A stretch of 6,952 bases of DNA from Thermoplasmata archaeon (GTDB taxonomy: Archaea; Thermoplasmatota; Thermoplasmata; SG8-5; JAGLSY01). Every line of letters begins with the position of its first letter. Position 1 is the first letter of the stretch. Positions 4,556-6,952 of this stretch are shown here, one piece after another. The notes beneath the pieces were generated by a model. The model saw only the letters and a program-made list of their open reading frames with translations, was not told the DNA's origin and did not search any database. A program made the translations under genes and the position numbers. The DNA is taken from NCBI GenBank assembly GCA_023135545.1, contig JAGLSY010000211.1, positions 1 to 6,952 of the forward strand. Reading direction: 5' to 3'.

Positions 4556-6151
4556 ATGTATAATCCTCTTAAAAGAAAATGTGCTTTAACCAAGATTGTT
4601 GTTTTGTTTGCGGCATTGGGAATGATGAATTTCATCAGTTTTATGCCTTTTGAAAACTCTGGCTCAATGGCGGAAATCGAGACTGATGAGATTGCTATGG
4701 CAGCACACTCGCAGGTCATAATGGCGACCGACGACGACACGACTGCCCCCTCATCAAATATAGAGCCGATCGATTCTTACTGGCTTTCTATGGACCCATT
4801 TACCATAACTGCCACGGCTTATGATGGCTTCGCCGGAATAGATGCGGTCGAGTTGTGGTATGCCTATGAAGAATTTGATGATGTGCTTTTTGGCATTGAT
4901 ACTGCCCCCCCTTGGCAATGGAATTTTACATGGCCCGGCGGCCAGGGTGATTATGAATTTTACACAAGAGCCAAAGACCTGAATGGGAATTACGAATCAA
5001 AGCCAGATATAGCTGATGAAACTGCGGGTTTTGATTTTGAAACACCATATTCTTGTGTAGACACCGTTGTTACATATTACCAAATAATATCAAAATTAAT
5101 GTTGACGATTAGTGCCCTCGATCACGGTCCGTCTGGCCTCGAATATGTGGAATTATGGTACAGATTTTCTCAGGATAATGTGACTTGGGGAGATGAGGTC
5201 CAATACTTTAACGATACAAATTCCGAAGATGGCTGGGGTGGGCTTTTCGATTTCCCGCTTGATCAAGGTTATTATAAATTCTATTCAAAAGCTGGAGATA
5301 TAGCCGGTAACTGCGAGGTAATTAGCTCAGAAAAATACTCTATGTGTTACTATATTCCACCTATCAAGCATTCAAATGAGAAACCTCTGAATAATGGATA
5401 CAGTCACAATAATACTCCGGTCATCTCGGTATGTATTAATTCGACTTCAAGCATAGACCCAGAATCTATAAAATTTAATGTGAATGGCTATAGTATATGT
5501 CATGATTTAAAACCATTGATAAATGGTTATGAGGTTTCTTACTGGCATGAAGCTGGATTTGCTTATAATGAAGTTGTCAGATGCAGAATCATCGCAAAGA
5601 ATTATTTGTTTGATACTCTTGATTATTCATGGTGTTTTACTGCATCATTCTCATTTGATATCGCTCTGAATACTGGTTGGAACCTCATATCTTTTCCATT
5701 AGAGCAAAGGGATAACACCACAGCTGGTCTTTTTGCCTCACATAACGAATCATTGACCACCTTGCTCTGTTATGAACAGAATGATGTTGATGACCATTGG
5801 AAATCATTTTCATGCGATAGACCGGCGTCCTTAAACGATCTCCATGAGATAGACCATACAATGGGCTTCTGGTTGTATGCTAATAAGGAAAATGTGTTAA
5901 CTGTAAGCGGATGCATTCCATATTCTACGCAAATCCCATTAAAAGCCGGATGGAATCTTGTTGGATATCCATCATTGATCGAAAAAAGGATTTGTGAAGC
6001 ATTGGCCAGCACATATTATACTTCAGTAGAAGGATACAGCAACCAATATCTATACAACCTTGAGCCATTGGGTGATGAAGATATGATGAAGCCGGGTAAT
6101 GGATATTGGATATGTGTTCCTGTCGATACTGTTTGGGTTGTTGATTGGTGA
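4556..6151 (+). CDS. Secreted surface protein with Ig-like repeats and C-terminal GWNL repeats (531 aa)
   Basis: Residues 1-39 form a signal peptide: K/R-rich start, hydrophobic 14-32, cleavage likely after GSMA. Next is a 'DTTAPSS' segment and two related beta domains (about 60-145 and 170-255), each with VELWY and ending in G-x-Y-x-F-Y-x-x-A-x-D-x-x-G-N. An Ig-like domain with IKFNVNGYSI follows. The C-terminal part has two GWNL units: TGWNLISFPL...GFWLYANKENVL and AGWNLVGYPS...GNGYWICVPVDTVW. Seven N-x-S/T sequons are present, as expected for a glycosylated exported protein. The mature part has 12 cysteines. I see no enzyme motif, no C-terminal membrane anchor and no PGF or LPXTG sorting signal, so it is either released or held non-covalently. 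ATG at 4556 is fixed by AGGTGA 5 nt upstream. Family-level recognition only; adhesion or cell-envelope function is inferred. Confidence 0.85.
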   Translation: MYNPLKRKCALTKIVVLFAALGMMNFISFMPFENSGSMAEIETDEIAMAAHSQVIMATDDDTTAPSSNIEPIDSYWLSMDPFTITATAYDGFAGIDAVELWYAYEEFDDVLFGIDTAPPWQWNFTWPGGQGDYEFYTRAKDLNGNYESKPDIADETAGFDFETPYSCVDTVVTYYQIISKLMLTISALDHGPSGLEYVELWYRFSQDNVTWGDEVQYFNDTNSEDGWGGLFDFPLDQGYYKFYSKAGDIAGNCEVISSEKYSMCYYIPPIKHSNEKPLNNGYSHNNTPVISVCINSTSSIDPESIKFNVNGYSICHDLKPLINGYEVSYWHEAGFAYNEVVRCRIIAKNYLFDTLDYSWCFTASFSFDIALNTGWNLISFPLEQRDNTTAGLFASHNESLTTLLCYEQNDVDDHWKSFSCDRPASLNDLHEIDHTMGFWLYANKENVLTVSGCIPYSTQIPLKAGWNLVGYPSLIEKRICEALASTYYTSVEGYSNQYLYNLEPLGDEDMMKPGNGYWICVPVDTVWVVDW

Positions 6152-6213
6152 ACATATCTGCTAAAGAATCTGGACTCCGGCAAAGGAATACAGCAATGAT
6201 AGTTTGAGACAAG

Positions 6214-6229
6214 CCTCTTAATTAAGGGG
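6214..6229. terminator. Palindrome between convergent genes
   Basis: CCTCTTAATTAAGGGG contains a perfect 10-bp palindrome, CTTAATTAAG, with partly matching flanks. It sits in the 95-bp gap between the two convergent stop codons (6151 and 6247). It may be a bidirectional 3' end signal, but neither strand has a long T-tract right after it, so the function is uncertain. Confidence 0.35.
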
Positions 6230-6246
6230 TTATCTGCGTTATACAT

Positions 6247-6846
6247 TTATATTGACTCTGTTAGCTGGATATCTGAATCAATAAAGGGATAAGAAACATC
6301 CGGGTAACCAAATTCAGACAACTCCTCCGTTATCCCTTCAGAGATGTGATAAAGATATGTCTGGATGAAATTTGTTATAATGACACAGAATATCCAAAAA
6401 CTCAATAACAGGTCGCTCAGGCTCAAAATAGTGCCAAATGACTCAAGAGACAGTATTTGACTTTCAGGCAATGAAAATTCTATGATTTCTGGTGAGAATT
6501 GCAGAATTATGGTGTTACCTGCAACAATATCTAATACTAGATGACCAAATAGGATTATTGCCAATGCAAGAGCGAACCTCTGGTATTTTGATGAGTGCCC
6601 GCCCTTGAAACTTTCAAACATAGATATGAATAAAAGCAAGGCTAGCGGGAGTAAAACAAGGAAATTAAGGTTGTGAAAAATGAAAACTTCAGTGCCAGAA
6701 ATTTGAAGCGGAAACAAATGGTCTATGTCTGGAAGCACGCCCATAAACCCCAAAAATAAAATAACCAGGTATTTGCGTTCATATTTTAGATTCATCGACA
6801 AAGCCGCCAATAAAGATAAGAAGAAATGAATGAAGGGTGACATCAT
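6247..6846 (-). CDS. DUF457/YdjM-like membrane-bound metal-dependent hydrolase family protein (199 aa)
   Basis: Residues 1-20 hold a first membrane helix with His7. GFMGVLPDIDH (33-43) carries the PD-x-DH motif typical of DUF457/YdjM proteins. FHNLNFLVLLP (57-67) and FGHLVLDIVAG (100-110, H-x-x-x-D) follow in the expected order. About five membrane segments are seen (2-20, 27-45, 58-78, 91-110, 138-165), with a hydrophilic C-terminal tail of about 33 residues. The family is annotated as membrane-bound metal-dependent hydrolases; the conserved His and Asp residues probably bind a metal, and no substrate is known to me. Length is normal. ATG at 6846 has no Shine-Dalgarno site but has a TATA box 23.5 nt upstream, so the mRNA is probably leaderless; ATG at 6843 is an equally possible initiator. 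The gene is AT-rich and stands alone. Confidence 0.82.
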   Translation of the reverse strand: MMSPFIHFFLSLLAALSMNLKYERKYLVILFLGFMGVLPDIDHLFPLQISGTEVFIFHNLNFLVLLPLALLLFISMFESFKGGHSSKYQRFALALAIILFGHLVLDIVAGNTIILQFSPEIIEFSLPESQILSLESFGTILSLSDLLLSFWIFCVIITNFIQTYLYHISEGITEELSEFGYPDVSYPFIDSDIQLTESI

Positions 6847-6865
6847 TTTTTTAAATTCAATGATG

Positions 6866-6873
6866 ATATAATA
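6866..6873 (-). promoter_or_regulatory. TATA box of the DUF457 gene, leaderless
   Basis: TATTATAT on the minus strand is centred at 6869.5, 23.5 nt before the ATG at 6846. The intervening sequence has no GGTG-like site. Confidence 0.55.
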
Positions 6874-6917
6874 AGGCCTTCATTCAAAATTATATTTTGA
6901 TATTCATTTATGATAAC

Positions 6918-6933
6918 ATCATGTAATCATGTA
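6918..6933. repeat. 8-bp tandem repeat ATCATGTA x2
   Basis: ATCATGTA at 6918-6925 is repeated exactly at 6926-6933, upstream of the DUF457 promoter. It might be part of a regulator site or of a gene beyond the right edge. Nothing else is recognisable in 6874-6952. Confidence 0.45.
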
Positions 6934-6952
6934 AACTACCAGGCCATAAATG

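Noticed and set aside
5770..6246. Minus-strand open frames opposite the surface-protein gene
   Set aside because: They lie opposite a well-supported gene with GWNL domains and have no recognisable features.
1..6952. CRISPR array, transposase, tRNA or attachment site
   Set aside because: No regularly spaced repeats, no transposase motif with inverted ends and no T-loop consensus were seen anywhere in the window.

Overview
The window looks like part of a chromosome from an archaeon, most likely a Thermoplasmatota-type lineage. This rests on TATA boxes placed about 23 nt before apparent leaderless starts, GGTG-type Shine-Dalgarno sites on the genes that have leaders, oligo-T terminators, a textbook archaeal C/D box sRNA, and an exported protein of the 'GWNL' surface type. 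The exact lineage is inference.

Layout: (1) At the left edge is the C-terminal part of an M29-type (AmpS/COG2309-like) aminopeptidase homologue in which three expected metal ligands appear to be replaced. (2) Convergent to it is an 807-residue protein with a small N-terminal globular domain and about 680 residues of proline-free charged coiled coil. (3) About 800 bases without a protein gene follow (3087-3882). This stretch is not empty: it holds a GC-richer candidate structured RNA of about 510 nt, closed by a 5'/3' terminal helix and ended by T7. Next comes a C/D box sRNA with exact 12-nt guide spacing, whose D' guide fits C1920 of 23S rRNA helix 69, and then a series of T6 tracts and hairpins. 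All three RNA signals are on the plus strand. (4) A minus-strand membrane protein with a GYF_2 domain comes next. (5) Divergent from it is a secreted, cysteine-rich Ig-like/GWNL-repeat protein. (6) Convergent to that is a DUF457/YdjM-like membrane protein.

The protein genes look like single transcription units arranged as convergent or divergent pairs. I see no operon and no pathway that links them. Base composition falls from about 53% GC in the left half to about 35% at the right end (eye count of sample rows). The two right-hand genes may therefore be more recently acquired or faster evolving.

The most interesting part is the RNA cluster at 3152-3861. The C/D sRNA is well supported. The large RNA is a candidate resting on nested complementary segments and matching promoter and terminator spacing. 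I could not match it to RNase P RNA, SRP RNA or a tRNA.
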